The notes: generated by a model from the letters alone, not told the origin. 64,000 bases of DNA from Spirochaetales bacterium (GCA_015075425.1 JABTUL010000001.1:1736001-1800000), one strand, 5' to 3'. Counted from the stretch's first letter, positions 1-8,927 are shown. A program made the numbers and translations.

Positions 1-347
1 TAGAAAAGTTTAGCCCGCTTCACCTTTCCACGCCGGGCTATCTCTATCTTCGAGATAAAAGGAGAATGGTAGGGGAAAATTCTTTCCACACCTACGTCGT
101 GGGTTACTCGACGAACATTGAAAGTCCGATGGTACCCTTCTCCACGAATCGAAATAACATTGCCTTCATACACCTGAATCCGCTCCTTATCCCCTTCCCG
201 GATCCGGTAGTGTACCTTGACCAGATCTCCCACACGGAAGGCTGGCCAGGTCTTTTCCTGCTCTCCATGGAGTTTCTTTAGAATGGTGTGTAAACCCTGC
301 CTGGGTGCATACCGAACGCTTGCTGTGGTTTGAATTTCTTCACTCAT
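1..347 (-). CDS. rplS: 50S ribosomal protein L19, 3' end outside window
   Basis: Large-subunit protein at the 30S/50S interface. The minus-strand frame opens with ATG at 347 (MSEEIQT) and carries the L19 core: FRVGDLVKVHYRI, the motif VYEGNVISIRG, and VRRVTHDVGVERIFPYHSP, ending at the window edge in RRGKVKRAKLF. About 115 codons are visible, close to full length for the family, but no stop is seen. Its start overlaps the trmD stop by 8 bases (ATGAGTGA), so it is probably translated by coupling. The order rpsP-khpA-rimM-trmD-rplS is conserved in many bacteria, which makes the call firm. Confidence 0.95.
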   Translation of the reverse strand, partial: MSEEIQTTASVRYAPRQGLHTILKKLHGEQEKTWPAFRVGDLVKVHYRIREGDKERIQVYEGNVISIRGEGYHRTFNVRRVTHDVGVERIFPYHSPFISKIEIARRGKVKRAKLF

Positions 348-1029
348 ACTGTATTCTCCCGCCTGTTCCCCAGGCCCTTTTTTCTTTTTCCGCTAAAGCA
401 TTACGGCTCTGCTCCGCGCGCCACGCCGCTATGCGACCGTGATCTCCGCTCAGCAGCACTTCCGGCACCTTCCAGCCGCGGTAATCGGCCGGGCGCGAAT
501 ACTGCGGATACTCTACATAGTCCTCGCGACTTTCTACAATGGCGCTTTCCTCTGAACCCATATACTCAGGCAACAACCTTGTTGTGGCCTCAATGACACA
601 GAGTGCCGCCAGATCCCCTGAACCCAGCACAAAGTCACCCAGACTGAGCTTCTCCGTCACCAGGTGAGAGGCAATACGCTCATCCACACCTTCATAGTAT
701 CCGCAAACCAGAACGATACCTGGCAGCCGGGCAAACCCTTCCGCCAGGCTCTGCCGGAAGGGCTCACCCCGCGGAGTGAGCAGCACGACCGGATAATCCC
801 GTCCAATACTTGCCAGCGCCCGGTCCACCGGACCCACCTGCACTACCATTCCGGGTCCGCCTCCGTAGGGCGTATCATCAATCCTGCCTTTCCGGGCCGG
901 ATCGGCAAAGTCCGGTAGATATACAGGCTGAATCGAAAACAAACCTTTTTTTAGCGCTTTCTGTGGCAAGCCGTATTCGGTGTAGTGCCGGTAGCGTTCC
1001 GGGAAGAGAGTTAAAACGAATATTTCCAT
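340..1029 (-). CDS. trmD: tRNA (guanine-N1)-methyltransferase
   Basis: Methylates G37 of tRNAs reading CNN codons, preventing +1 frameshifts; a cytoplasmic SPOUT-class enzyme acting as a dimer. The 229-residue product shows the N-terminal IFVLTLFPERY, the loop DDTPYGGGPGMV, and the trefoil-knot AdoMet site CGYYEGVDERI followed by LSLGDFVLGSGDLAAL. The frame is open upstream to 1146, but that extension lies inside rimM and is not TrmD-like. The ATG at 1029 forms a TGATG overlap with the rimM stop. Slightly shorter than the usual ~240 residues. Confidence 0.96.
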   Translation of the reverse strand: MEIFVLTLFPERYRHYTEYGLPQKALKKGLFSIQPVYLPDFADPARKGRIDDTPYGGGPGMVVQVGPVDRALASIGRDYPVVLLTPRGEPFRQSLAEGFARLPGIVLVCGYYEGVDERIASHLVTEKLSLGDFVLGSGDLAALCVIEATTRLLPEYMGSEESAIVESREDYVEYPQYSRPADYRGWKVPEVLLSGDHGRIAAWRAEQSRNALAEKEKRAWGTGGRIQYE

Positions 1030-1538
1030 CAGGGTATGAAGAGTTCCAGCTCCTCCACCACAAGGCGATCCTTCTTTACTTCTACCCAGGCGTCTGTGTA
1101 GGGAACGAGTATCTCCCGGCCATCCTCCAGGCGAATCATAAGACATTGCTGCTCTGCCTGGTCGAGAAGATCGGCAACCTGACCGCAGTAGCCATTCTGA
1201 TCGTGAACGGGAAGATACTTAATGTCTGCAAAGATTTCCGCAATGGGGATAGCCGAGCGATGTGCGAGAAGGGCCGCTCCTTTGCTGATCAGGGGTGCCG
1301 GCTCGAGCAGCCGGAGCTCCGCGCGGCGATGCTGTCGCAGAACGATCCGTTCAACCTGGATTTCCGGACAGATGGCCAGTTCCTTTGCCGAATAGATTCG
1401 TTCCTCCGCCGTCGGAAGGATTTTTAAAGCTGCGGGCATCCTCAGGCTGGCCAGGCCATCGCCCGCCAGAGTAACCTGGATCCGTCCAGGTGCAATGGCA
1501 GTTCTTACCCGCGCAAGGGGCAGGTAGCCATCAATCAA
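1029..1538 (-). CDS. rimM: 16S rRNA processing protein RimM
   Basis: Assembly factor for the 30S head that binds S19. 169 residues, with an N-terminal RimM beta-barrel and a C-terminal PRC-like barrel ending in the typical EILVPYTDAWV segment near residues 143-153. The only start fitting the neighbours is TTG at 1538, which overlaps the khpA stop by 8 bases (TTGATTGA). The N-terminus is divergent from textbook RimM, so family assignment rests on the C-terminal domain plus gene order between khpA and trmD. Confidence 0.9.
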   Translation of the reverse strand: MIDGYLPLARVRTAIAPGRIQVTLAGDGLASLRMPAALKILPTAEERIYSAKELAICPEIQVERIVLRQHRRAELRLLEPAPLISKGAALLAHRSAIPIAEIFADIKYLPVHDQNGYCGQVADLLDQAEQQCLMIRLEDGREILVPYTDAWVEVKKDRLVVEELELFIP

Positions 1539-1767
1539 TGATTTCGAGCTGGTAGTTCTTCTGATCTTTTACGGAACAGGCTCCGATCAGGGTACGAATG
1601 GCCCGGATAACCGAACCATTCTTTCCAATGATTTTGCCTATGTCCTGGTCTGCCAGGCGCAGCTCTATGACATTCTCTTCCGTGCCCGGAATTTCATCCA
1701 CCTGGATTTGATCGGGTTCCGATACCATGTTGTTAGCAACAAACTCCACCAGCCTGGCCGCGCTCAC
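1531..1767 (-). CDS. khpA: KH-domain RNA-binding protein KhpA
   Basis: Small RNA-binding protein (78 residues) consisting of one KH domain. The diagnostic GxxG loop is present in DIGKIIGKNGSVIRAI (about residues 42-57), flanked by the usual beta strand and helix. In Gram-positives KhpA partners with KhpB in RNA chaperoning; that partner is not in this window. The start is GTG at 1767, just inside the rpsP stop at 1769. Member of the rpsP-khpA-rimM-trmD-rplS cluster. Confidence 0.92.
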   Translation of the reverse strand: MSAARLVEFVANNMVSEPDQIQVDEIPGTEENVIELRLADQDIGKIIGKNGSVIRAIRTLIGACSVKDQKNYQLEIID

Positions 1768-1768
1768 A

Positions 1769-2005
1769 TCAAACCTCTGTTTTACGTAGCAATGTCTTTA
1801 CCGAGGGAGTGGGCTGTGCTCCATGTTTGAGCCAGTACTCGACGCGGTCTTTTTTTATAGAGGCCTGAGCCGCAGGCTGGACCGGGTTGTAGTGTCCCAG
1901 TTGCTCAATGAAGCGACCATCTCGGGGGTGCCGGGAATCAGCCGCTACAATCCGGTAAAAGGGATTGTTCCGCGCCCCGTATCTTTGCATTCTTAGTTTT
2001 ACCAC
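1769..2005 (-). CDS. rpsP: 30S ribosomal protein S16
   Basis: Small-subunit protein needed for 30S assembly. The core runs from VKLRMQRYGARNNPFYRIV through DGRFIEQLGHYNP to a typical VKTLLRKTEV end. I place the start at the GTG at 2005, giving MVKLRMQRYG, the normal S16 N-terminus and 78 residues, with a GGAAGA-like ribosome site just upstream. A TTG at 2038 would add 11 non-S16 residues and overlap the patatin gene by 4 bases, so it is less likely but not excluded. Confidence 0.93.
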   Translation of the reverse strand: MVKLRMQRYGARNNPFYRIVAADSRHPRDGRFIEQLGHYNPVQPAAQASIKKDRVEYWLKHGAQPTPSVKTLLRKTEV

Positions 2006-2034
2006 AGCACAGTCTTCCGCCACGGCTTCTGCCG

Positions 2035-2940
2035 TCAACCAAAACCATAGCGGGCCAATTGCTCGAGCAGGAACTCCCCTGCCTGAAGACCCATCCTGTA
2101 TGTTTTCCGCACCCCTTCTGGATTGGCATAGTCCCAGGTGGTAATGGGCAGCCGGCCATGCGGTCGGCAGTACAGGACCGGTTGCTCTTTGTGGTGACCG
2201 GTCAATTCATAAAAATGGCGGGTTTGCTCCAGATAATAGATGGCAATGACCAGGTCACAGGGCTGAAAAAATACGGCCGGCAAGTTATGGGTAATTCCCC
2301 CATCGAGGTAGTAATCACTGCCAATCTTTTGAAACGATACCATGGGCGGCACACTTGATGAAGCTAAAATGATGTTTTCCACCATTTCCGGAGAGGAAAG
2401 ATCGGCTTTGGAAAAAAGGGTCTCCCGGAGACCGGCCAGGCGGGCTACCTGACGCATGTGCGGTCGGTAGATTCCCTGGGCCTCCAGGCGTTCCTCCTGC
2501 CGGAAGGCACGGACGATGCGGGCCACCAGTTTCATCCTGTCTGCGGCGTTCAGATGGGATGGCAACTGCAGGGCGTTGATGAGGATTTCCTCCGGCAGCG
2601 CTTGAATTTTTTTTATGTCCATGAATGTAGCGATGGTCTTCCGATACATTCGTTCGTGGGGAAAAGGCCGCCTGCCTCCCAGAATTCGGGAAAAATGAAA
2701 ATTGGCGGGATTGCGACCGGTGATCTCACAGAAGTATTCGACGATGGGATCGGCTTCTCCGGCCAGCCCGCCAAGCAACATGGCAGATCCGGCTGAAGTC
2801 CCGGCGGCCTGGTAGAAAGAATATCCCTTACTTTTCAAAACAGAAACCACGCCCAGGCCAAAGAAAGCCTTGCAACCCCCGCCGGCCAGAGCCAGGCTGA
2901 TCCGAGGGTTACGGAAAAGACGCCGGATTTTCTGGAACAT
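2035..2940 (-). CDS. Patatin-like phospholipase
   Basis: Predicted serine lipid acyl hydrolase of the patatin/RssA type. The N-terminus shows the glycine-rich oxyanion motif AGGGCKAFFGLG (residues 19-30) and the nucleophile elbow GTSAGS with Ser49; the DGG motif of the Ser-Asp dyad (YYLDGGITHNLP) lies near residue 235. There is no signal peptide, so the protein is likely cytoplasmic or membrane-associated. The start is ATG at 2940; the longer frame to 3042 reads into the divergent glycosyltransferase. Substrate unknown. It ends 29 bases before rpsP and may be co-transcribed with it. Confidence 0.88.
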   Translation of the reverse strand: MFQKIRRLFRNPRISLALAGGGCKAFFGLGVVSVLKSKGYSFYQAAGTSAGSAMLLGGLAGEADPIVEYFCEITGRNPANFHFSRILGGRRPFPHERMYRKTIATFMDIKKIQALPEEILINALQLPSHLNAADRMKLVARIVRAFRQEERLEAQGIYRPHMRQVARLAGLRETLFSKADLSSPEMVENIILASSSVPPMVSFQKIGSDYYLDGGITHNLPAVFFQPCDLVIAIYYLEQTRHFYELTGHHKEQPVLYCRPHGRLPITTWDYANPEGVRKTYRMGLQAGEFLLEQLARYGFG

Positions 2941-2970
2941 CAGGGAGCCTGCCGCATCCAATTCTTTAGC

Positions 2971-3699
2971 ATGAAGCACCTCCTGGTCATTCCGGTATTC
3001 AATGAAGAAAAAACCCTGCCCACCATACTCCGCAGTCTGCAAAGCTTGCGGCAGGAACAGAAGTCATTCGATTTTCTTTGCATCAATGACGGATCAACAG
3101 ATGCAACGCGTGAGCTTTTGCACGCAATCCCCTCCATCCATCATGATCGCAATCGGGGCTACGGGTATACCATTCGGGAAGCTTTGAGCGTCGGGCGCCG
3201 GGAGGGTTATGATTTTGTGACTACCATGGACTGCGACCACCAGCATGATCCGGCAGATCTGATTCGATTCTTTGATGCGGACCCGACCGTGGATGTGGTC
3301 AGTGGTTCGCGCTACTTACCCGCCTCGCGGCAGATCGGGATGGCACCGGTGGATCGCATGCAAATCAATCGCCGTATCGTGGCCCGGATTCAGGACCGCC
3401 TGGGGTTACCATTGACTGATGCTTTTTGCGGCTTCAAACGCTACGCGACAATGCGTATCGACAGCGATGAGTTCAGGGAGGATGGCTACAGCTTTCCACT
3501 GGAATTCTGGGTCTATGCAGTGAACAAAAAGTTGAGCATTCAGGAGCTACCCGTGGATCGCATTTATACGGATGCTTACCGTTCCTTTGGCCTTAACCTG
3601 GACCTGCAAAGAAAACGCTATCGTTACTATCTGGAAACTCTGCGTCGGGCAGAGGAGCGCTTCCCGGAAAAAGGCAGGACGTTATGCCGATCTCATTGA
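2971..3699 (+). CDS. Glycosyltransferase family 2
   Basis: GT-A fold sugar transferase. It opens with IPVFNEEKTLP (residues 7-17), then INDGSTDAT with the nucleotide-binding Asp40, and a DxD-like metal site MDCDHQHDP near residue 88. 242 residues without membrane helices, resembling soluble dolichol-phosphate-mannose-synthase-like enzymes. It is divergent from the patatin gene with only 30 bases between starts, and convergent with rpe (8-base gap). Donor and acceptor cannot be read from the sequence; a role in envelope glycan or lipid glycosylation is inference. Confidence 0.88.
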   Translation: MKHLLVIPVFNEEKTLPTILRSLQSLRQEQKSFDFLCINDGSTDATRELLHAIPSIHHDRNRGYGYTIREALSVGRREGYDFVTTMDCDHQHDPADLIRFFDADPTVDVVSGSRYLPASRQIGMAPVDRMQINRRIVARIQDRLGLPLTDAFCGFKRYATMRIDSDEFREDGYSFPLEFWVYAVNKKLSIQELPVDRIYTDAYRSFGLNLDLQRKRYRYYLETLRRAEERFPEKGRTLCRSH

Positions 3700-3707
3700 A
3701 AGGCATA

Positions 3708-4340
3708 TCATAATCCCTTAAGCGTGCGTGCGCGACCGTTGACATCGCCTCCCTTGAATATGTAGGACCCGGCAACCAGGATGTCGACACCCAGGGCGGC
3801 CAGTTGAGCACCTATTTCCGCATTGATACCGCCATCCACCTCGATTTCGGCTTCGGGGGCCATATCGCGCAATTCCCGGATACGGTCAAAGGAGGCCGGC
3901 AGGAAGCTCTGACCGTAATAACCAGGTTCAATACTCATTAAGAGAAACAAATCCGTATAAGGAATCAAAGGTTTGAGCTGCGCGATGGGCGTTCCCGGGT
4001 TTAAGGCAATTCCACTGCGGATCCCCTGCTCACGAATGCTGCAAAGGAGGCGCACGGCAAAAGCTGTAGCCTCAATATGAAAAGTAATATTGTAAGGTTT
4101 TAAACCAAAGTATTTAGGGACTTCCTTCTCCGGCGCGGAAACCATCAGATGAACATCCAGTGGAATGTCCGTGGCACTTTTGATTTCCGCGACATAGGCC
4201 TCACCATAAGAAAGCTGGGGGACAAAGTGGCCATCCATCACATCCATATGGAGCAGATCAATGACAGACGGGTCCATCGCCGCAACTGTACTGTGCATCC
4301 GGCAGAGGGAGCCTGCCAGTATGGAAGGGGATACCTTCAT
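3708..4340 (-). CDS. rpe: Ribulose-phosphate 3-epimerase
   Basis: Interconverts ribulose-5-P and xylulose-5-P in the pentose phosphate pathway and Calvin-type cycles. TIM barrel of 210 residues: VSPSILAGSL at the start, the metal/acid site LLHMDVMDGHFVPQ (about 29-42), the strand-3 motif DVHLMV, the phosphate loop EVDGGINAE, and the final AGSYIFKGG. The start ATG overlaps the stop of the upstream PASTA gene as TGATG, so it is translationally coupled and is the last gene of the long minus-strand run. Confidence 0.95.
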   Translation of the reverse strand: MKVSPSILAGSLCRMHSTVAAMDPSVIDLLHMDVMDGHFVPQLSYGEAYVAEIKSATDIPLDVHLMVSAPEKEVPKYFGLKPYNITFHIEATAFAVRLLCSIREQGIRSGIALNPGTPIAQLKPLIPYTDLFLLMSIEPGYYGQSFLPASFDRIRELRDMAPEAEIEVDGGINAEIGAQLAALGVDILVAGSYIFKGGDVNGRARTLKGL

Positions 4341-5299
4341 CAGCTAAAATCGTGAACGTTAAAGGTGTGACGGTACACCGACTGCCCGTCGCATTCGGCC
4401 GAATATTCTGCCGGGCCACGCCGGAGGGCCAGATAGCGAACCCGGCCTTTTTCCTTTAAGTCCAGGCCGTACTCCTCTGTTTTCTCAGGACCGTGCCGGT
4501 AAATCCGGCAGGCACCCTGCCCGTCAAATTCGATCAAATTCAAACCGACCTGCCCTTCCACGGATGGTGGGCGATAGTATACACTCAAAAAATATACGCC
4601 CTCTTTTTCTTCAGATTTGAAAACCAGGCCTTGATCCTTTATCGCCGGAGCATTCTGTATTTCCTGGATCACATAGGGCTTTTTGGTCTCACGGAAGTAA
4701 TCGTGTAAAATACTTATCATGTGCCCTTCGAATGTTTTTTCCCTGGGTTTGGTCCGACTCGAAATCAAAAGATATACTTTTTGCTGCACGGTGATGGGTT
4801 GCTCGGGCAACGGGTATTGCGAAACAATGGATCCGGCCGGGCGAGATTCATCAAAGATTTCCGTCACCTGAGCAATTTCCAGGGCATAGGCTACATCCTG
4901 AAAGGTTATCTGCGAGAGCGTGGCCCGGGCCATATCCAGGGTATTGCCCACAAGGCCGGGCATTTTGATGAGCGGTTCGGCATGATTGATGTATATGGTA
5001 ACTTTTTCCAGTCGGCCTACTTTCTTTCCCGCCGGAATGCTCTGGTAAAGGACCACGCCCGGTGTTATATCAGGATAGCTCTTCTTCACCAGATTGACAC
5101 GCAGACCAATGCGGTTCAGTTCATTGTGAACATCCACGTAGTAGCGGTCCATCACGTCCGGCATCGGGTACACATCAGCACGGTGTCCTCTCAGGGTCAA
5201 AATCATGATTGCAGCCGAAAAAAAGATACCGGCTGCCAGGGCCAGATACAAGAGGACCCGGCCGGCATTCTTGAAATAGTCCAGTTTAGTTGTCTCCAT
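4340..5299 (-). CDS. Membrane-anchored PASTA-domain protein
   Basis: A 319-residue protein with a short cytoplasmic tail, one transmembrane helix (about 13-34), then two PASTA domains: YPMPDVMDRYY... (about 44-108) and KMPGLVGNTLDMARATL... (about 110-180). The C-terminal ~130 residues match no family I recognise. PASTA domains bind peptidoglycan or beta-lactam-like ligands and are usually attached to Ser/Thr kinases or PBPs; here neither kinase nor transpeptidase is present. The start ATG at 5299 overlaps fmt by 14 bases. Its envelope role is inferred from topology. Confidence 0.85.
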   Translation of the reverse strand: METTKLDYFKNAGRVLLYLALAAGIFFSAAIMILTLRGHRADVYPMPDVMDRYYVDVHNELNRIGLRVNLVKKSYPDITPGVVLYQSIPAGKKVGRLEKVTIYINHAEPLIKMPGLVGNTLDMARATLSQITFQDVAYALEIAQVTEIFDESRPAGSIVSQYPLPEQPITVQQKVYLLISSRTKPREKTFEGHMISILHDYFRETKKPYVIQEIQNAPAIKDQGLVFKSEEKEGVYFLSVYYRPPSVEGQVGLNLIEFDGQGACRIYRHGPEKTEEYGLDLKEKGRVRYLALRRGPAEYSAECDGQSVYRHTFNVHDFS

Positions 5300-6242
5300 G
5301 TCCCTCTCCGACCCCTCCAAAACGCTCCCCCTCACGGGGCCTGTAGCCATTCACGAAGGCGCGGGCAGGCAGGCGATTTTTATTTTCCGGCTGCAGGCTG
5401 AGGATTTCCAGCATTCCCTGCCCGGCAGAAACAAAAAGCCGGCCGTTATCCAGGGCAATTTCTCCCGGAGCACCGTGAGGATCTCTGGCCGCCAGGCAGG
5501 CAGCATGGATCTTCAGTTTGCTACCACGAAACGTTGTATGGGCGACCGGCCAGCCCGCATAAGCCCGAATCATGCGATCCAGCTGAAGCGCCGGGGCCGA
5601 CCATATGAGACGGGCATCTTCCATTCGTATTTTCTGGCAATAGCTCACCGCACTTTCGTCCTGCTTTCTGGCAGAGCTCAGAAACGTCTCCAGAAGAGAA
5701 AGCGTGTCACGCAAAAGCCCGATTCCTGCCGGCAGCATGCGAGTGGTCAATTCCACTGCATTTTCGTCAGGTTTGATAGCGACCTCACACTGGTTGAGTA
5801 CCGGTCCGGCATCCAGCTTCTCCGTAATTTGTTGCACGGTCCAGCCGGTGACTGTATCACCGGCAAGGATACTGGCCCGGATGGGTGAAGCACCCCGCCA
5901 GGCCGGCAAGAGGCTGCCATGCAAATTCAAGCTTCCCATAGGCGGATAAGCAAAGATGCTGCGGGGGATTAGCTGGCCGTAGGCAAAGATCACATAAACC
6001 TCGGCCGGATACTGTTTCAAAGTTTCCTCTATCTCTCTCAGGCGATCCGGGCGATACAGAGGCAGCAAAAGCTCCACAGCTTTCCTGGAAACTTCCGTTG
6101 GCTGCAAAGCGCTGTGCCGTCCACTGCGGCGATCAGGATTGCTGACCACAAAAAGGATTTCATGGCCATCCTCGTGGAGAGCGGAAAGTAAATCGGCGGC
6201 CATCTGCGGACTGCCAAAGAAACCCAGTTTTCTTGCTTTCAA
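5286..6242 (-). CDS. fmt: Methionyl-tRNA formyltransferase
   Basis: Formylates initiator Met-tRNA. 318 residues. The N-terminal formyl-transferase domain has LGFFGSPQMA and the hallmark NLHGSLLPAWRGASPI (catalytic Asn/His, about residues 105-120), then TGWTVQQITEKLDAGPV; the C-terminal OB-fold carries LKIHAACL and APGEI. Starts with TTG at 6242, nested in the priA stop (TTGA). In most bacteria def and fmt follow priA; here def is absent from the cluster. Confidence 0.94.
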   Translation of the reverse strand: MKARKLGFFGSPQMAADLLSALHEDGHEILFVVSNPDRRSGRHSALQPTEVSRKAVELLLPLYRPDRLREIEETLKQYPAEVYVIFAYGQLIPRSIFAYPPMGSLNLHGSLLPAWRGASPIRASILAGDTVTGWTVQQITEKLDAGPVLNQCEVAIKPDENAVELTTRMLPAGIGLLRDTLSLLETFLSSARKQDESAVSYCQKIRMEDARLIWSAPALQLDRMIRAYAGWPVAHTTFRGSKLKIHAACLAARDPHGAPGEIALDNGRLFVSAGQGMLEILSLQPENKNRLPARAFVNGYRPREGERFGGVGEGHGDN

Positions 6243-8161
6243 AACAGGTCCACCGGATCAAAATCGATTTCCAGATAAACAGTGTGGTGCTCTTTTCTCT
6301 GCGCAGTAACGCCTGCAATCAAACCGCGCAGTGTGGGTAGCATTTGCGTTTTGATAATGATATGCCAGCGGAACTGTCCATTGATTTTTTCAATCGGTGC
6401 CGGCGCGGCCGGAAGGATCTGTGTATTTTCTAACTTTCCCAGTGCCTGCTCCAGGTCAGCGTGTAGCAATTGAGCCGCATCCCGGGATCGCTCCGCGTGG
6501 GGGGAGCGGTACAGAAGCCGCACCAGTCGGCAGAAGGGAGGATAATGGGCGGCCCGCCGCACTGCCAATTCTCTGTTCACAAATGCTTCATAGTGATGGC
6601 CAATTGCGTCCCGAATCACCTCCGCCGGCTGTGCAGAAAGCTCAAGAAAAACCCGGCCCTCTTTTTCCCGTCGTCCTGCCCGACCGGCCACCTGGGTTAG
6701 CAGATGGAAGGTTCGTTCCGCCGCGCGGAAGTCGGGCATGTAAAGTCCCCGGTCTGCCTGAAGCACTCCCACCAGAGTCACGCCCGGTGCATCCAGTCCT
6801 TTAGCGATCATCTGAGTGCCAACCAGAACATCCAGGGATCCATTCAAAAGATCATCCAGTACGGAGAGCCCATCCTTTCGCCTGCTGATGTCGCTGTCCA
6901 GCCTGGCGATTTGTAAGCCGGGTAATCGTTCCAGTAAGTACTCTTCCAGTTTCTGGGTACCCGCACTTTGCGGTAGTAACTGCCCCTGGCAGGTTGGGCA
7001 GGATGCTGGCCGCCGCTGCGCCTGATTGCAATAGTGGCAGCGCAATTCACCTCCCCTGTGCATGCAAAGCGAAACACTGCAGCGATCACAGCTCAGTGCC
7101 TGGCCGCAAAGGGCGCAGACCAGATACGGATGGTAGCCGCGCCGGTTCAGGAGAATCAGACTCTGTTCCTTTTTCTCCTTGTTGCCGGCGATCTCTGCCA
7201 GAAGTCGCTCACTGATCGGAGGGGGGTCGCTACCGGTTTGTATCACCTGCACAGTCGGCAACTGTCCGCCAAAGGCCCGATCCGTCAGCCGGTGGTATAA
7301 AATTCGCTTCCCCACACGAGCATGGAAATAGCTTTCCACAGACGGCGTTGCCGATCCCAGCAAAAATATGGCCTGATGGATTTGCGCCCGATGCTCGGCA
7401 ATCTGCCGGGCATGATAACGCGGAGCGCTATGCTCTTTGTAGGAGGGGTCGTGCTCCTCATCCAAAATAAAAAGGCCCGGGTTCAAAAGAGGCGCAAAAA
7501 TGGCTGAACGAGTTCCCACTACAATGCGCTTCTCACCGGAAAGAACAGCGCGGTACTCGGCTCGCCGCTCTGCGGGTTTGCGGCTGCTATGCATGAGCGC
7601 CAGTTCCTCTCCAAAAATACCGCGCAATCGTTCGATGATCTGAACGGAAAGAGCGATTTCCGGTAGCAGCAGCACGGACCCTTTATTGAAAGAAAGCATA
7701 CGATCAATCAGATGGATGTAGATTTCGGTCTTTCCGGATCCTGTGATTCCGTGCAAAAGGTGCGTTTGCGGTTGATTCCAGATATTTTCTAAAATTGTCT
7801 GCTGCGCCGGATATAGCGGTAAAAGAGAACGACTCCCCTCCGTCCTGGCCGATTTGCGGCTGGCTGTTTGCTTCCAGGCCGGAAACATCTTAAAATAAGC
7901 CTCACCAGGGCTTACAAGATATCGTTCACTCATCCATTTTCCGAGTTGGAGCTGCTCCGCAGTAAGCAGGGGCTCATCATCGAGTAATTTCAAAACCTCT
8001 TCCGTTGCCGGTCCACCCGTACCCACTTCCATGACGATACCAGGAACAGCACTTGATTTTAAGGGAACTTCCACAAGATGTCCTGGACGTAATTCTCCGC
8101 GAAAGAAATACGACAATGGCTGGATGGGCCGCGCCGTGGCTATCTGGGCCTGTTCAAACAA
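6239..8161 (-). CDS. priA: Primosomal replication restart helicase PriA
   Basis: 3'-5' superfamily 2 DNA helicase that reloads the replisome at stalled forks. 640 residues: N-terminal DNA-binding domain, Walker A GITGSGKTEI (about 139-148), Walker B LDEEHDPSYKEH, then a zinc-binding insert with eight cysteines (CALCG, CDRC, CHYC, CPTC, about 355-395) and the SF2 motif VAGRAGR. The start is TTG at 8161, overlapping the upstream gene by 8 bases. Shorter than E. coli PriA (732) mainly at the N-terminus. Confidence 0.95.
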   Translation of the reverse strand: MFEQAQIATARPIQPLSYFFRGELRPGHLVEVPLKSSAVPGIVMEVGTGGPATEEVLKLLDDEPLLTAEQLQLGKWMSERYLVSPGEAYFKMFPAWKQTASRKSARTEGSRSLLPLYPAQQTILENIWNQPQTHLLHGITGSGKTEIYIHLIDRMLSFNKGSVLLLPEIALSVQIIERLRGIFGEELALMHSSRKPAERRAEYRAVLSGEKRIVVGTRSAIFAPLLNPGLFILDEEHDPSYKEHSAPRYHARQIAEHRAQIHQAIFLLGSATPSVESYFHARVGKRILYHRLTDRAFGGQLPTVQVIQTGSDPPPISERLLAEIAGNKEKKEQSLILLNRRGYHPYLVCALCGQALSCDRCSVSLCMHRGGELRCHYCNQAQRRPASCPTCQGQLLPQSAGTQKLEEYLLERLPGLQIARLDSDISRRKDGLSVLDDLLNGSLDVLVGTQMIAKGLDAPGVTLVGVLQADRGLYMPDFRAAERTFHLLTQVAGRAGRREKEGRVFLELSAQPAEVIRDAIGHHYEAFVNRELAVRRAAHYPPFCRLVRLLYRSPHAERSRDAAQLLHADLEQALGKLENTQILPAAPAPIEKINGQFRWHIIIKTQMLPTLRGLIAGVTAQRKEHHTVYLEIDFDPVDLF

Positions 8162-8927
8162 GGGATCGAATCTGCTGCATTACCGCGAGGCTACGGAGTT
8201 TGATGGATTTTTCCTGATTGATAAGTTCATTTTTTTTAGCAGAATCTAAAGTTTCCTGTCGCTTGCGTTCCAGTGCGGCCAGGGCCTCAAAACTGCGCAG
8301 AACAAAAAAGGGCAGAGCACCGGGTTCAAACTGTGCTGGCTGGCCGGTCCGGGCATGCTCTGCCGCCCGATCAGGACCCAGCAGCATAAGGCCGGGCCAG
8401 CCAATGGCCAGGATTACTTTGATTTTGAACTCGCGAATCGTATCTTCGATCAGGTTACGGCATTGCAAGGCTCTGCGCTCCCAGTCGACTTGCGAACCCT
8501 GGCTGTTGAAATGGCAGGCCAGAAATTCCTGGAAGTACAGATCATCCCGGGCAAATCCGACTTTTTCCAGAAGCCTGCCCAGTAAATCGTCCGCCGCTGC
8601 AGATCCCAGCCTGTGCTGAAAGGATCGATCCGGTCGAATTCCCTGCTCCGGAGCCGCACCATGCAAAAGCAGGACCGGTAACCTGCCTTCGCGGCGATAA
8701 ACCTTTACGGGAAAGCTACGGTCTGGACACCGTTTGCATCGGGCGTTTTCCGTCTCCGCGACAGGAATGTCCATCTGGACAACTCTCTCAGCGGGTACGT
8801 CCTGAAAAATTTCCAGGGCCACCGTCGCGGGATCCTCCTCTCCGCGCAGCCTGTAGATGAAATCTCCCGAACCGAGTATTTGCTCGACATCAAGCAGCAT
8901 CTGACCGATTCGGGATTTATCAATCAT
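8154..8927 (-). CDS. Uracil-DNA-glycosylase-superfamily-like protein
   Basis: A 257-residue protein whose layout recalls family-4/5 UDG: a CKRCPDR element (about 64-70), LLLHGAAPEQG in the place of the active-site VGEAPG loop, DDLLGRLLEKVGFARDDLYFQEFLACHF, and KVILAIGWPGLMLLG resembling the distal uracil-pocket strand. The four iron-sulfur cysteines are not all evident and the catalytic loop is altered (AAPEQ), so activity is doubtful. A ~60-residue N-terminal extension and a charged helical C-terminus are unassigned. Start ATG at 8927 overlaps the response regulator by 8 bases. DNA repair is suggested, not shown, by the adjacent priA. Confidence 0.6.
   Translation of the reverse strand: MIDKSRIGQMLLDVEQILGSGDFIYRLRGEEDPATVALEIFQDVPAERVVQMDIPVAETENARCKRCPDRSFPVKVYRREGRLPVLLLHGAAPEQGIRPDRSFQHRLGSAAADDLLGRLLEKVGFARDDLYFQEFLACHFNSQGSQVDWERRALQCRNLIEDTIREFKIKVILAIGWPGLMLLGPDRAAEHARTGQPAQFEPGALPFFVLRSFEALAALERKRQETLDSAKKNELINQEKSIKLRSLAVMQQIRSLV

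Noticed and set aside
810-1427. 205-codon plus-strand ORF over trmD/rimM
   Set aside because: Antisense to two well-supported genes; no family pattern or ribosome site.
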